Assembly (NCBI RefSeq): GCF_934772795.1
Contig: NZ_CAKVMR010000052.1
Location: forward strand, 1-14,971
Direction: 5' to 3'
From: an uncultured Holdemanella sp.
GTDB lineage: Bacteria; Bacillota_I; Bacilli_A; Erysipelotrichales; Erysipelotrichaceae
DNA length: 14,971 nt
Shown: one piece after another, positions 6,344 through 13,409 of the stretch
How positions within the stretch are numbered: position 1 is the stretch's first letter
How the letters are laid out: every line of letters begins with the position of its first letter
The notes under the pieces: generated by a model
Seen by the model: only the letters and a program-made list of their open reading frames with translations
Databases searched by the model: none
Told to the model about the DNA's origin: nothing
Program-made: the position numbers and the translations under genes

Positions 6344-7804
6344 ATGAATAGTTTAGAAGAAAGACAGAAGATTCTGGTTGTGGATGACTCCAAGTTCAAC
6401 CAAGAATTGATTATGGAGATTTTAGGTGAAGATTATCAATATGTCGTGGCCAATGATGGATTGGAAGCTATTTCAATTCTGCAAAAGGATTGGACGATAG
6501 ATTTGATGCTTCTTGATCTCAATATGCCAAAAATGAGTGGATTTGAAGTGTTGAAATATATGAATACGTATCATTGGATCGAGGAGTTTCCGGTGATTGT
6601 GATTTCTGCAGAAGAAGAGACTTCAATTATTGAAAAGGCATATAACTTAGGGGCTGTTGAATATATTCAACGTCCTTTTGATGCATATATTATTAAGCGA
6701 AGAGTTATGAATACACTCGTTTTATATGCCAATCAAAAACGATTGACCAATGTAGTCATAAATCAGGTGTATGAAAAAGAAGAAAATAATAAAATTATGA
6801 TCAATATTTTAAGTAATGTTGTAGGAACATACAATAAGGAGAGTCGTGAACATATTCTTCATATTCGTATTGCCACGCAGATGCTTTTAAGAAGGTTAGT
6901 TGAGAAAACGGATGTATATCCATTAACAGAGTCTGATATTCATTTGATCGCAACGGCATCTTCTTTACATGATATTGGTAAGGTTGGAATTTCAAAGGAT
7001 GTTTTAAATAAACCGACAAAACTTACGGATGAAGAGTTTGAAATTATGAAGACGCATACTTTGATAGGGGCCAAAATGATTGAAAATATGGAGTATCCAA
7101 GTGATAAGCCTTTAGTAAAAACGGCTTATGAAATTTGTAGGTGGCACCACGAACGTTTTGATGGAAAGGGATATCCCGATGGTTTAAAGGGAAATGAAAT
7201 TCCAATTAGTGCACAAGTTGTATCGATTGCGGATGCATTTGATGCCTTGACAAGTACACGTGTATATAAAAACGCATATGATTATAGAACGGCGATTCAA
7301 ATGATTATGGATGGAAAGTGTGGTTGTTTTAATCCATTGTTACTAGAGTGTTTGAAAGAGATGGGTGCCAAGATTTATGTGGCTTTTACAACGCAAAAAT
7401 CGGATTATGACGATTATCATGAGGCACAGAAGTTGTCGGATGAAATCTTAAAATCAGAAACATTGCCATATGATGATCATTCGCAACGTATTATTGATTT
7501 TTTACAGGAAAAAATGGATTTTTTTGAGTTGAGTTCATCGAAAGTGTTGTTTGATTATAACCCACTTATTGGGGAGTTAACTATTATAGATCGAGAAAAG
7601 AATAAAAAGTATAAGAAGAGTATCTTGGAACTGGATGCGTATGATTTTAGTGAAGTTAAGAAACATTTAGATGCGGCAACAGTCGACAATAAAGAGTTTT
7701 CTTTGCAACTACAAGATTTAAATATAACATTTCATACGCTATGGTCCGGACTGAATGCAGAACAATATATTGGTGTAATTGGCCAAATTGATAGGAGGGG
7801 ATGA
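6344..7804 (+). CDS. Response regulator with HD-GYP phosphodiesterase domain
   Basis: 486 aa. Residues 8-125 are a receiver domain: acidic pocket Asp14-Asp15, phospho-acceptor Asp58 in LLDLNMPKMSG, Ser88 in VISAE. The usual Lys before Pro in the last strand is Arg110 (YIQRPF). Residues about 150-340 are an HD-GYP domain with HDIGK (209-213), HHERFDGKGYPDGLKG (268-283), IADAFDALTS (295-304) and NPLLLECL. HD-GYP domains hydrolyse cyclic di-GMP, and some act on related cyclic dinucleotides; all main metal ligands appear present. The last 140 residues are an unassigned tail, perhaps regulatory. RBS AATAGGG is close to the ATG and modest. It is the first gene of the operon; its TGA (7802-7804) lies 1 base before the next start codon. 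Its natural partner is the hybrid kinase two genes down. No diguanylate cyclase is in the window. Confidence 0.9.
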   Translation: MNSLEERQKILVVDDSKFNQELIMEILGEDYQYVVANDGLEAISILQKDWTIDLMLLDLNMPKMSGFEVLKYMNTYHWIEEFPVIVISAEEETSIIEKAYNLGAVEYIQRPFDAYIIKRRVMNTLVLYANQKRLTNVVINQVYEKEENNKIMINILSNVVGTYNKESREHILHIRIATQMLLRRLVEKTDVYPLTESDIHLIATASSLHDIGKVGISKDVLNKPTKLTDEEFEIMKTHTLIGAKMIENMEYPSDKPLVKTAYEICRWHHERFDGKGYPDGLKGNEIPISAQVVSIADAFDALTSTRVYKNAYDYRTAIQMIMDGKCGCFNPLLLECLKEMGAKIYVAFTTQKSDYDDYHEAQKLSDEILKSETLPYDDHSQRIIDFLQEKMDFFELSSSKVLFDYNPLIGELTIIDREKNKKYKKSILELDAYDFSEVKKHLDAATVDNKEFSLQLQDLNITFHTLWSGLNAEQYIGVIGQIDRRG

Positions 7805-7805
7805 T

Positions 7806-8609
7806 TTGAAAGGTAAACGAATAATCAAGACTTTATTAAGTCTATCTTTACTTGTTTGTTTATTAAGTGGATGTAAGACAAGTGATGTAGAATCGGATGC
7901 ATCCAACTTACCTGTCATTACTTTGGGTAGTGATAATTATCCTCCTTACAACTATTTGAATGAGGATGGAAATCCTACGGGTATTGATGTGGATTTGGCA
8001 ACCGAAGCCTTTAAACGATTGGGATATCGAGTTGAAGTAGTTTATATTGATTGGGAAAAGAATAAGGAACTTTTAGAAAGTGGAAAAATTGACTGTATCA
8101 TGGCCTGTTTTTCTATGGAAGGAAGATTGGATGACTATAAGTGGGCAGGACCGTATATCGCAAGTCGTCAGGTCATTGCGGTGAACGCAGATAGTGATAT
8201 TTATACATTGGATGATTTAAAAGGAAAGAATGTAGCGGTGCAATCAACCACAAAGCCCGAGGGTATTTTACTAAATGGCAATTATAACGTAGGTAATTTG
8301 ATTAGTTTAAACCATAGAGAATTGATTTTTACATTCCTACAAAAAGGATATGTGGATGCGATTGGTGCCCATGAAGAATCAATCATTCAATATATGAAGG
8401 ATTATGATGCCGATTTTCGTATTTTAGAAGAGCCATTAATGCGAGTAGGTATTGGTGTGGCTTTTTCAAAAAATGACAAGCGTGATCTTTGTGAGAAGCT
8501 AGACAAAACGTTAAAGGAAATGCGTAAGGATGGTACTTCTAAAAAAATTATAGGTAAATATCTGTCGAATCCAGAAAAGTATTTGGAGGTGGATGATTTT
8601 GCGTACTAA
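7806..8609 (+). CDS. Family 3 solute-binding lipoprotein (SBP_bac_3)
   Basis: 267 aa from the TTG at 7806, which is 7 bases after AGGAGG (7793-7798) and opens a clean lipoprotein signal MKGKRIIKTLLSLSLLVC, then LLSGC with Cys23 as anchor. A longer reading from TTG 7779 would put nine residues before the signal and has no RBS. The rest is a two-lobed periplasmic-type binding fold: LPVITLGSDNYPPYNYLNED, GNPTGIDVDLATEAFKRLGY, then GKIDCIMACFSMEGR, the hinge strand TLDDLKGKNVAVQSTT and GYVDAIGAHEESI. The family binds amino acids or similar small solutes for ABC importers. No permease or ATPase is near, while the gene is sandwiched between a response regulator and a sensor kinase and overlaps the kinase start. 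I infer a receptor role: ligand binding outside, signal to the kinase. The ligand is unknown. Confidence 0.87.
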   Translation: MKGKRIIKTLLSLSLLVCLLSGCKTSDVESDASNLPVITLGSDNYPPYNYLNEDGNPTGIDVDLATEAFKRLGYRVEVVYIDWEKNKELLESGKIDCIMACFSMEGRLDDYKWAGPYIASRQVIAVNADSDIYTLDDLKGKNVAVQSTTKPEGILLNGNYNVGNLISLNHRELIFTFLQKGYVDAIGAHEESIIQYMKDYDADFRILEEPLMRVGIGVAFSKNDKRDLCEKLDKTLKEMRKDGTSKKIIGKYLSNPEKYLEVDDFAY

Positions 8610-10728
8610 AAATTGTTACTACCATATACTGACTGTTTTATTGGGGATTATCATTATTTTTACTTCTGCCTTTTATTTTTTTCAAACCCAAAAAGATGAA
8701 GCAGAAGATAAATTAGTTAAAATCGTAAATTATGTCAAGGTACAATGTTCTACATATACCCATTATAATGAGGCGAGTGAATCAAAGAGTTTATTAAGAA
8801 TGATTGAAAGTTGTCGTCAGCTTCAAACGAATATTCAAATGGAAATGGATGCCAGAAAACCATTAGATGAAGCTTTTCTAAAGGATAATCTGAGTACGTT
8901 ATGGATGGATGGTATTCTTGTATTGGATGAAAATGGGAATATAGAAAGTTCTTATAGTACGGATGATGCGATGTTGAAACAAGTCTATAAATATGTCAGT
9001 AAAGATATTGTTTTGGATTATATGAATTATGAAGAAAGAACCTATTCGCAACGTATTGAATTGGATGATGGAGCTCATATTGATATTGCGACATGTGCAA
9101 GAAGTGATGCACGTGGTATTGTGGTTACTTATTATTATACGTCGGCTTATTTTGCTCAAAATTATAATTTAACGCTACAAAACTTATTAAAGGGATATAG
9201 TAAAAAATCAGATGGGACTATTCTAGTTTCAGATCAAGGTAGAATTATTGCGAGTAACGATAAATCCTTACTTCAAGATTCGACAAAAAAGAATGAAATT
9301 ATTCAAATATTAAAAGAGAATAAGGATAGTAAACATATTTATCATTTGAATAGTAAAGGTGCTGGCTATTATGGCATTATGTTGAAACAAAGTAATTATT
9401 ATATCTTTGCGTATATACCGGATAGTGTAGTATTTGAAAGTTTTATCGTAGAAACAATTGCGATAACCTTTATATATTTGATATTTGTGCTTGTACTCAG
9501 ATATATTAGCCATCGTAATAGTCTTATAAGACAGGCTAAGGAACAAGAAAAAGAGAAGATGCATCAAGAAGAATTGTTGCGAGCAGCTAAAAAGGCGGAG
9601 GCGGCTAATATTGCCAAAACGGAATTCCTTCAAAGAATGTCTCACGATATTCGTACGCCAATCAATGGAATCATTGGTATGGTTGAAGTGGGGGATCATT
9701 ATAGTAAGGATATTGAAAAGCAGGCGGATTGTCGTGAAAAAATTAGATATGCTTCTAATACATTACTCGAATTAGTCAATGAAGTACTAGACATGAGTAA
9801 GCTTGAATCAGGTGAAATCGTACTTGAAGAAGTGGGGTTTAATATTGATCAGTTGAGTGATGAAACGGTTGTGATATTAGAAGAAGTCGCAAAAGAGCGT
9901 AATATTCAAATTGTCCAAGAAGGAAGAAGTATTACACATCCATATTTGATAGGCAGTCCAACTCATGTGAAGCGTGTTTTAATGAATGTTCTTTCCAATG
10001 CCGTAAAATACAATCGGGATAATGGATCTATCTATATTAGCTATAAAGAACTTGAATCTAATAAACCAGGCTATTCACTTTTTGAGTTTACTTGTCGAGA
10101 TACCGGTATCGGTATGTCCAAAGAATTCCAGGATAAAATCTTTGAACCTTTTGCCCAAGAACACATGGGAAGTCGCTCTAAATATGTGGGTACAGGTTTG
10201 GGTATGCCTATCGCAAAAAGTCTTGTGGAAAAGATGGGTGGAACGATTGAGTTTACAAGCCAAGAAGGTGTGGGCAGTCAATTTGTGATCCGCATTCCAT
10301 TTAAAATAGATGAAGAACATAAAACTGAAGCCGTTAAAGAAGCTACTTCTGCATCGATTGAAGGACTTAGCGTTTTACTTGTAGAAGATAACGAATTGAA
10401 TATGGAAATCGCCAAATTCATTATTGAAAATGAGGGTGCAAATGTCACTTGTGCTACAAATGGTAAAGAAGCTGTAAATATCTATAAGAAATCACCAGAA
10501 TTTTTTGACATTATCTTAATGGATATTATGATGCCAGAAATGGATGGATATGAGGCAACGAAAGTGATTCGTTCATTGGATTCGAAGATTCCAATTGTGG
10601 CAATGACGGCCAATGCGTTTACGGAAGATAAAATAAAGGCAAAAAAAGCCGGTATGAATACACATTTATCAAAGCCATTGGATAAGGATACATTGGTTCA
10701 AGTTGTTGCGAAGTTTTGTAAGAAATAG
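8593..10728 (+). CDS. Hybrid sensor histidine kinase with receiver domain
   Basis: 711 aa from ATG 8593. That ATG is only 3 bases from GGAGG (8585-8589); TTG at 8599 has better spacing (9 bases), giving 709 aa. Order: transmembrane helix about 11-30; extracellular sensor region 31-280, probably a Cache/PAS-like fold (WMDGILVLDENGNIESSYS; TILVSDQGRIIAS); second transmembrane helix about 283-303; coiled coil about 310-345; phospho-acceptor helix with MSHDIRTPINGIIG (His351); ATP-binding domain with N box MNVLSNAVKYN (464-474), G1 RDTGIGM (502-508) and G2 GTGLGMPIAK (533-542); receiver domain 591-711 with VLLVEDN (Asp599 region), phospho-acceptor Asp644 in LMDIMMPEMDG, Thr672 and Lys694 (SKPLD). 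No Hpt domain is seen, so relay to the HD-GYP regulator would be direct or need a separate Hpt protein. It overlaps the binding protein gene by 17 bases, so the two are translationally coupled. Confidence 0.92.
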   Translation: MILRTKNCYYHILTVLLGIIIIFTSAFYFFQTQKDEAEDKLVKIVNYVKVQCSTYTHYNEASESKSLLRMIESCRQLQTNIQMEMDARKPLDEAFLKDNLSTLWMDGILVLDENGNIESSYSTDDAMLKQVYKYVSKDIVLDYMNYEERTYSQRIELDDGAHIDIATCARSDARGIVVTYYYTSAYFAQNYNLTLQNLLKGYSKKSDGTILVSDQGRIIASNDKSLLQDSTKKNEIIQILKENKDSKHIYHLNSKGAGYYGIMLKQSNYYIFAYIPDSVVFESFIVETIAITFIYLIFVLVLRYISHRNSLIRQAKEQEKEKMHQEELLRAAKKAEAANIAKTEFLQRMSHDIRTPINGIIGMVEVGDHYSKDIEKQADCREKIRYASNTLLELVNEVLDMSKLESGEIVLEEVGFNIDQLSDETVVILEEVAKERNIQIVQEGRSITHPYLIGSPTHVKRVLMNVLSNAVKYNRDNGSIYISYKELESNKPGYSLFEFTCRDTGIGMSKEFQDKIFEPFAQEHMGSRSKYVGTGLGMPIAKSLVEKMGGTIEFTSQEGVGSQFVIRIPFKIDEEHKTEAVKEATSASIEGLSVLLVEDNELNMEIAKFIIENEGANVTCATNGKEAVNIYKKSPEFFDIILMDIMMPEMDGYEATKVIRSLDSKIPIVAMTANAFTEDKIKAKKAGMNTHLSKPLDKDTLVQVVAKFCKK

Positions 10729-10754
10729 ATGTGGTCATATTTAAGTGGCAAAAT

Positions 10755-10784
10755 AGAGTAGGGATTTGATTCTCTACTCTTTTA
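10755..10784 (+). terminator. Terminator of the signalling operon
   Basis: Perfect 7-bp stem AGAGTAG / CTACTCT (10755-10761 with 10774-10780), 12-base loop, then TTTT. It is 26 bases after the kinase stop. Confidence 0.8.
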
Positions 10785-10820
10785 TATTGCGTAAATGGAT
10801 GATTTTTTAGGTTGTTTACA

Positions 10821-10865
10821 TGTCTAAATCACATCTAATTTGATGAAAATAATACGTTTTAGACA
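10821..10865. repeat. Nested inverted repeat in the gene-free stretch
   Basis: TGTCTAAA (10821-10828) and TTTAGACA (10858-10865) are perfect complements. CATC and GATG form a small inner hairpin between them. The stretch 10785-10920 otherwise shows no gene, no T run after the stem and no clear promoter. It could be an operator or part of an unknown small RNA. Confidence 0.4.
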
Positions 10866-10923
10866 AGATAGGTGCAATCGTAACAAGATGCTTGGAGTTA
10901 ATAATGTTTTCACATTGGACCTT

Positions 10924-10929
10924 TATAAT
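10924..10929 (+). promoter_or_regulatory. -10 box ahead of the small hydrophobic peptide gene
   Basis: TATAAT at 10924-10929, with no convincing -35 at the usual distance. A start near 10936 would give a leader of about 100 bases. In that leader, ATCTGC/GCAGAT (10983-10988 with 11000-11005) makes a hairpin, and TCCTTC (11005-11010) can pair with the ribosome binding site GGAGGA (11022-11027), hiding it. Confidence 0.5.
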
Positions 10930-11035
10930 AGGGATTGGCTACTGGATGTAGTTACGGTGAACCTTCTGAATTAAAAAAAGAAATCTGCTTGAGTTCTCGG
11001 CAGATCCTTCGATTTTTTGCAGGAGGACGTGTTTT

Positions 11036-11137
11036 ATGTATATTTATCTGTACATTGATGTTGCCATGTGCTTAATGGCAATAGTAGAAATACTAAGAAT
11101 TACATTAATTATTATAGAAAAATGTAAAAGACACTAG
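11036..11137 (+). CDS. Small hydrophobic peptide, candidate type I toxin
   Basis: 33 aa: MYIYLYIDVAMCLMAIVEIL, then RITLIIIEKCKRH. It has one hydrophobic segment (about 3-27, interrupted by Asp, Glu and Arg) and a basic tail, like membrane-acting type I toxins of Firmicutes (BsrG, TxpA and holin-like groups), though I recognise no exact family. The start is firm: AGGAGG at 11021-11026 is 9 bases from the ATG. The leader can fold to hide that ribosome binding site, as in known type I toxin mRNAs. The gene's last codons form the 5' arm of a terminator that works in both directions, and a convergent promoter lies about 90 bases beyond the stop. That gene-plus-convergent-antisense layout matches bsrG/SR4 and txpA/RatA. 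Too short for most gene finders. It may alternatively be a small regulatory membrane peptide. Confidence 0.6.
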   Translation: MYIYLYIDVAMCLMAIVEILRITLIIIEKCKRH

Positions 11138-11217
11138 TTCACATCGCCACAATGGATTATTAGTGTCTTTTTACTAGATTAATTCAGAGTGACCACTGTA
11201 TCCAGTAGTTTTTCTGT
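11120..11217 (-). ncRNA. Candidate antisense RNA (antitoxin) to the small peptide gene
   Basis: From the minus-strand promoter at 11252-11224 a transcript of about 95 bases would start near 11217 and end at the bidirectional terminator. Its 5' part folds as ACTACTG-GATA-CAGTGGT (positions about 11210-11193); the one mispair on the plus strand becomes a G-U pair on the minus strand, suggesting the minus-strand RNA is the functional one. Its 3' half is complementary to the end of the toxin coding region and its terminator. No open frame of note lies in it. Expression is not shown by the sequence. Confidence 0.5.
11126..11175. terminator. Bidirectional terminator shared by toxin mRNA and antisense RNA
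   Basis: AAAAGACACTA (11126-11136) pairs perfectly with TAGTGTCTTTT (11161-11171) over a 24-base loop. On the plus strand it ends in TTTTT; on the minus strand the same stem is followed by TTTTACATTTTTC. The 5' arm covers the last codons of the peptide gene. Confidence 0.8.
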
Positions 11218-11223
11218 ATTTGT

Positions 11224-11252
11224 ATTATACCGATAAAGGAATGTTTATGCAA
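11224..11252 (-). promoter_or_regulatory. Minus-strand promoter of the antisense RNA
   Basis: On the minus strand, TTGCAT (11252-11247), a 17-bp spacer and a consensus TATAAT (11229-11224). The -35 region overlaps the inverted repeat ATGCA-AATG-TGCAT (11247-11260), a possible operator. Confidence 0.6.
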
Positions 11253-11332
11253 ATGTGCATGTCTTATTTTTGAATTAGAAAATTGCTTTGGTTCATGATG
11301 ATGTAAAATGTACATATCATGGAGGTGGTATT

Positions 11333-11536
11333 GTGTATTCTAAACAAGAATCAATCGGGTCATCTGATAATTTAATAAATCACTACAATGAAATTTCAAA
11401 ACAATGTCGAGACGATAACTATATGAAGTCAAGAATTGAATTGTTTGAAATGCTTATGGAAGCAGAAGAAGATGCTGTGAAAGGAAGGGTATCGTCGATT
11501 CAAGATACTTTTAATGATCTGAGAACTAAATTGTGA
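11333..11536 (+). CDS. Orphan Phd/YefM-like antitoxin, probably internally deleted
   Basis: 67 aa from GTG 11333, which is 6 bases after GGAGGT (11321-11326); a longer frame from TTG 11288 has no RBS. The N-terminal part (SSDNLINHYNEISKQCRDDN) resembles the first helix of Phd/YefM antitoxins ('SsdlrnnyneI'), and the C-terminal part (YMKSRIELFEMLMEAEEDAV, then KGRVSSIQDTFNDLRTKL) is a typical toxin-binding tail of such antitoxins. The middle of the family, the 'pvfITknGk..lVvms.e.y' strand and turn of roughly 20 residues, is absent, and usual length is about 85-95 aa. The frame is kept across the missing part. No ParE, RelE, YoeB or Doc-like toxin follows; the next gene is an ATPase. DNA binding is probably lost; neutralising activity might remain. 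It could be a relic. Confidence 0.6.
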   Translation: MYSKQESIGSSDNLINHYNEISKQCRDDNYMKSRIELFEMLMEAEEDAVKGRVSSIQDTFNDLRTKL

Positions 11537-11549
11537 TATTAAGTGGTGA

Positions 11550-11569
11550 AAACTTCATAGTTTGATTTT
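11550..11569 (+). terminator. Weak terminator-like hairpin after the antitoxin gene
   Basis: A 5-bp stem AAACT / AGTTT (11550-11554 with 11559-11563) is followed by GATTTTTC. Weak, but consistent with the ATPase having its own promoter. Confidence 0.35.
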
Positions 11570-11584
11570 TCTTAATTGATTATA

Positions 11585-11618
11585 TTTAACTTTACAAATA
11601 AAGTTAAAAAGTTAAAAT
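11585..11618 (+). promoter_or_regulatory. Promoter with overlapping palindromic operator for the ATPase gene
   Basis: TTTAACTTTA-CAAA-TAAAGTTAAA (11585-11608; arms of 10 bp, perfect). A plausible promoter, TTTACA (11591-11596), 16-bp spacer and TAAAAT (11613-11618), has its -35 inside the palindrome, so a bound repressor would block it. A start near 11625 leaves a leader of about 15 bases that carries the RBS GAGGAG (11627-11632). Confidence 0.5.
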
Positions 11619-11640
11619 AAAGATATGAGGAGTTATACTT

Positions 11641-13407
11641 ATGTCAAAAAATGAATATACAAGAATAATAAAAGAAATTGAAACATTGCCTACGGGCGGT
11701 ATTACTTATAAGAAAATCAATGGTAAGAAGTATGCTTATTATCAATGGAGAGAGGATGGTAAGCAGCATTCGAAAAGAGTTAAGGATGATGAATTAGATT
11801 TTTTGGCAACAAAAATTGCTAAAAGAAAAGAATTACAAGCTTTGTTGAAAGATGTGGATATGACAGAAAATATGCATGACTTTAATTGTGTAGTTAGAAC
11901 TGGTGATGAATTAAATCGGTTTGTAGATGTTGTGAAGGATTGGAAAAAACGAGAGTGCTACAAAGAACTGGAAAATTATGTTTATAGTAATGTTCATGAT
12001 CGAGTTTTTATCTTATATGGACTTAGAAGAACAGGAAAAACAACTTTGATTCGTCAATTGATTTTGAATATGGATAGAGAAACACGTGATAAAACAGCAT
12101 TTATTCAGGTTCAGGATAATAAAACAATGGCGGAATTAAATCAAGATTTAAAAGCCTTGGAGACACAGGGATATCGTTATGTTTTTATCGATGAAGTAAC
12201 TCTACTTGATGATTTTATTGAGGGTGCCGCCTTGTTTTCAGATGTATTTGCGGCAAGTGGAATGAAAATTGTATTATCGGGTACGGATTCTTTAGGATTT
12301 TTGTTTAGTGAAAGTGAAGAATTATATGATCGTTGTATAATGAGTCATACCACATTTATCTCGTATCGTGAATTTGAAAATGTACTTGGACTTCATGGAA
12401 TTGATGATTATATTCGTTATGGTGGAACCATGAGTTTAGGTGGAAATCATTATAATAATCATCCAACAATTTTCTCAACAAAAAAAAGTACGGATGAATA
12501 TGTTGATAGTGCAATAGCTAGAAATATTCAGCATTCCTTAAAAAACTATCAATATGAAACGCATTTTCGTTCTTTAAAAGAGTTGTATGAAAAAAATGAA
12601 TTAACAAGTGTCATCAATCGAATTGTGGAAGATATTAACCATCGTTTTACTTTGGAAGTTCTTACAAGAAATTTTAGTTCTCATGATTTGCGCGTTTCGG
12701 CAAAGAATTTGAGAAAAGATAGAACGCATCCAACAGATATTTTAGATCAAATTGATATTGTACAAGTGAATCAAACTTTGAAAGAATTACTTGAAATCCG
12801 TGATAAACAAGAACAGTCCATTAAAATTACAGATGCTCATCGTAAAGAAATTAAGGAATATTTGGATTTGTTGGATCTTACTGTGGAAATTGAAAACAGG
12901 TGGATGACTGACTTTAATAAAAAAGAAACGAGAACTGTTTTTTCACAGCCTGGTATGAGATATTCGCAAGCAGAAGCTTTGATTCAGTCTTTGATGCAAG
13001 ATGATCGTTTTCGAAATTTGTCATTTAATGAACGTAAAAGGATAACTGAACGAATATTAGACGAAGTTAAAGGTAGAATGATGGAGGACATTGTTCTTTT
13101 AGAGACAAAGTTATCCAAGAAAAACTGTGAGGTTTTCCGCCTACAATTTGCGGTTGGAGAATATGATATGGTGGTTTTTAATCCAGAAGAAGGAAATTGT
13201 CAAATCTATGAAATTAAGCATAGTAAAGAAATGGTTTTACAACAATGCAGACATTTATTGGATGAACAAAAGAGTAAAGAAACAGAGTTTCGTTATGGAA
13301 CAATTACTGGAAAATATGTAATCTACCGAGGTGAAAATGCAGAGTTAAAGGAGGCTTCTGAGCCGATATCTTATTTGAATGTGGAAGATTATTTAAAGAA
13401 TTTGTAA
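11641..13407 (+). CDS. ATPase with DUF6788-like N-terminus and PD-(D/E)XK-like C-terminus
   Basis: 588 aa; RBS GAGGAG is 8 bases from the ATG. Residues 15-65 (LPTGGITYKKINGKKYAYYQ, then WREDGKQHSKRV) resemble the short DUF6788 module often linked to DNA-handling proteins of mobile elements. Residues about 100-300 are a P-loop ATPase of the AAA_14 / archaeal-ATPase type: Walker A YGLRRTGKTT (126-135), Walker B YVFIDEV (180-186), sensor-like VLSGTDS (211-217). Residues about 470-560 look like the PD-(D/E)XK nuclease fold that ends AAA_14/DUF4143-type proteins: Glu482, YDMVVF (Asp509) and YEIKHS (Glu524, Lys526), with GKYVIYRG after it. These ATPases are common but mostly uncharacterised; roles in defence or in accessory DNA metabolism have been suggested. 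It is monocistronic, with a palindromic promoter and a terminator. The function remains unknown. Confidence 0.8.
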   Translation: MSKNEYTRIIKEIETLPTGGITYKKINGKKYAYYQWREDGKQHSKRVKDDELDFLATKIAKRKELQALLKDVDMTENMHDFNCVVRTGDELNRFVDVVKDWKKRECYKELENYVYSNVHDRVFILYGLRRTGKTTLIRQLILNMDRETRDKTAFIQVQDNKTMAELNQDLKALETQGYRYVFIDEVTLLDDFIEGAALFSDVFAASGMKIVLSGTDSLGFLFSESEELYDRCIMSHTTFISYREFENVLGLHGIDDYIRYGGTMSLGGNHYNNHPTIFSTKKSTDEYVDSAIARNIQHSLKNYQYETHFRSLKELYEKNELTSVINRIVEDINHRFTLEVLTRNFSSHDLRVSAKNLRKDRTHPTDILDQIDIVQVNQTLKELLEIRDKQEQSIKITDAHRKEIKEYLDLLDLTVEIENRWMTDFNKKETRTVFSQPGMRYSQAEALIQSLMQDDRFRNLSFNERKRITERILDEVKGRMMEDIVLLETKLSKKNCEVFRLQFAVGEYDMVVFNPEEGNCQIYEIKHSKEMVLQQCRHLLDEQKSKETEFRYGTITGKYVIYRGENAELKEASEPISYLNVEDYLKNL

Positions 13408-13409
13408 GG

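Noticed and set aside
7779..7805. Longer N-terminus for the solute-binding protein from TTG 7779
   Set aside because: No RBS, and it would put an acidic stretch before the signal peptide; AGGAGG at 7793 points to TTG 7806.
10924..11229. Fst/par-type locus with direct repeats for RNA-RNA pairing
   Set aside because: The related segments are in inverted, not direct, orientation, so the two RNAs would share rather than complement that sequence; only the 3' ends overlap.
11288..11332. Longer antitoxin from TTG 11288
   Set aside because: No RBS before it; GGAGGT at 11321 is ideally placed for GTG 11333.
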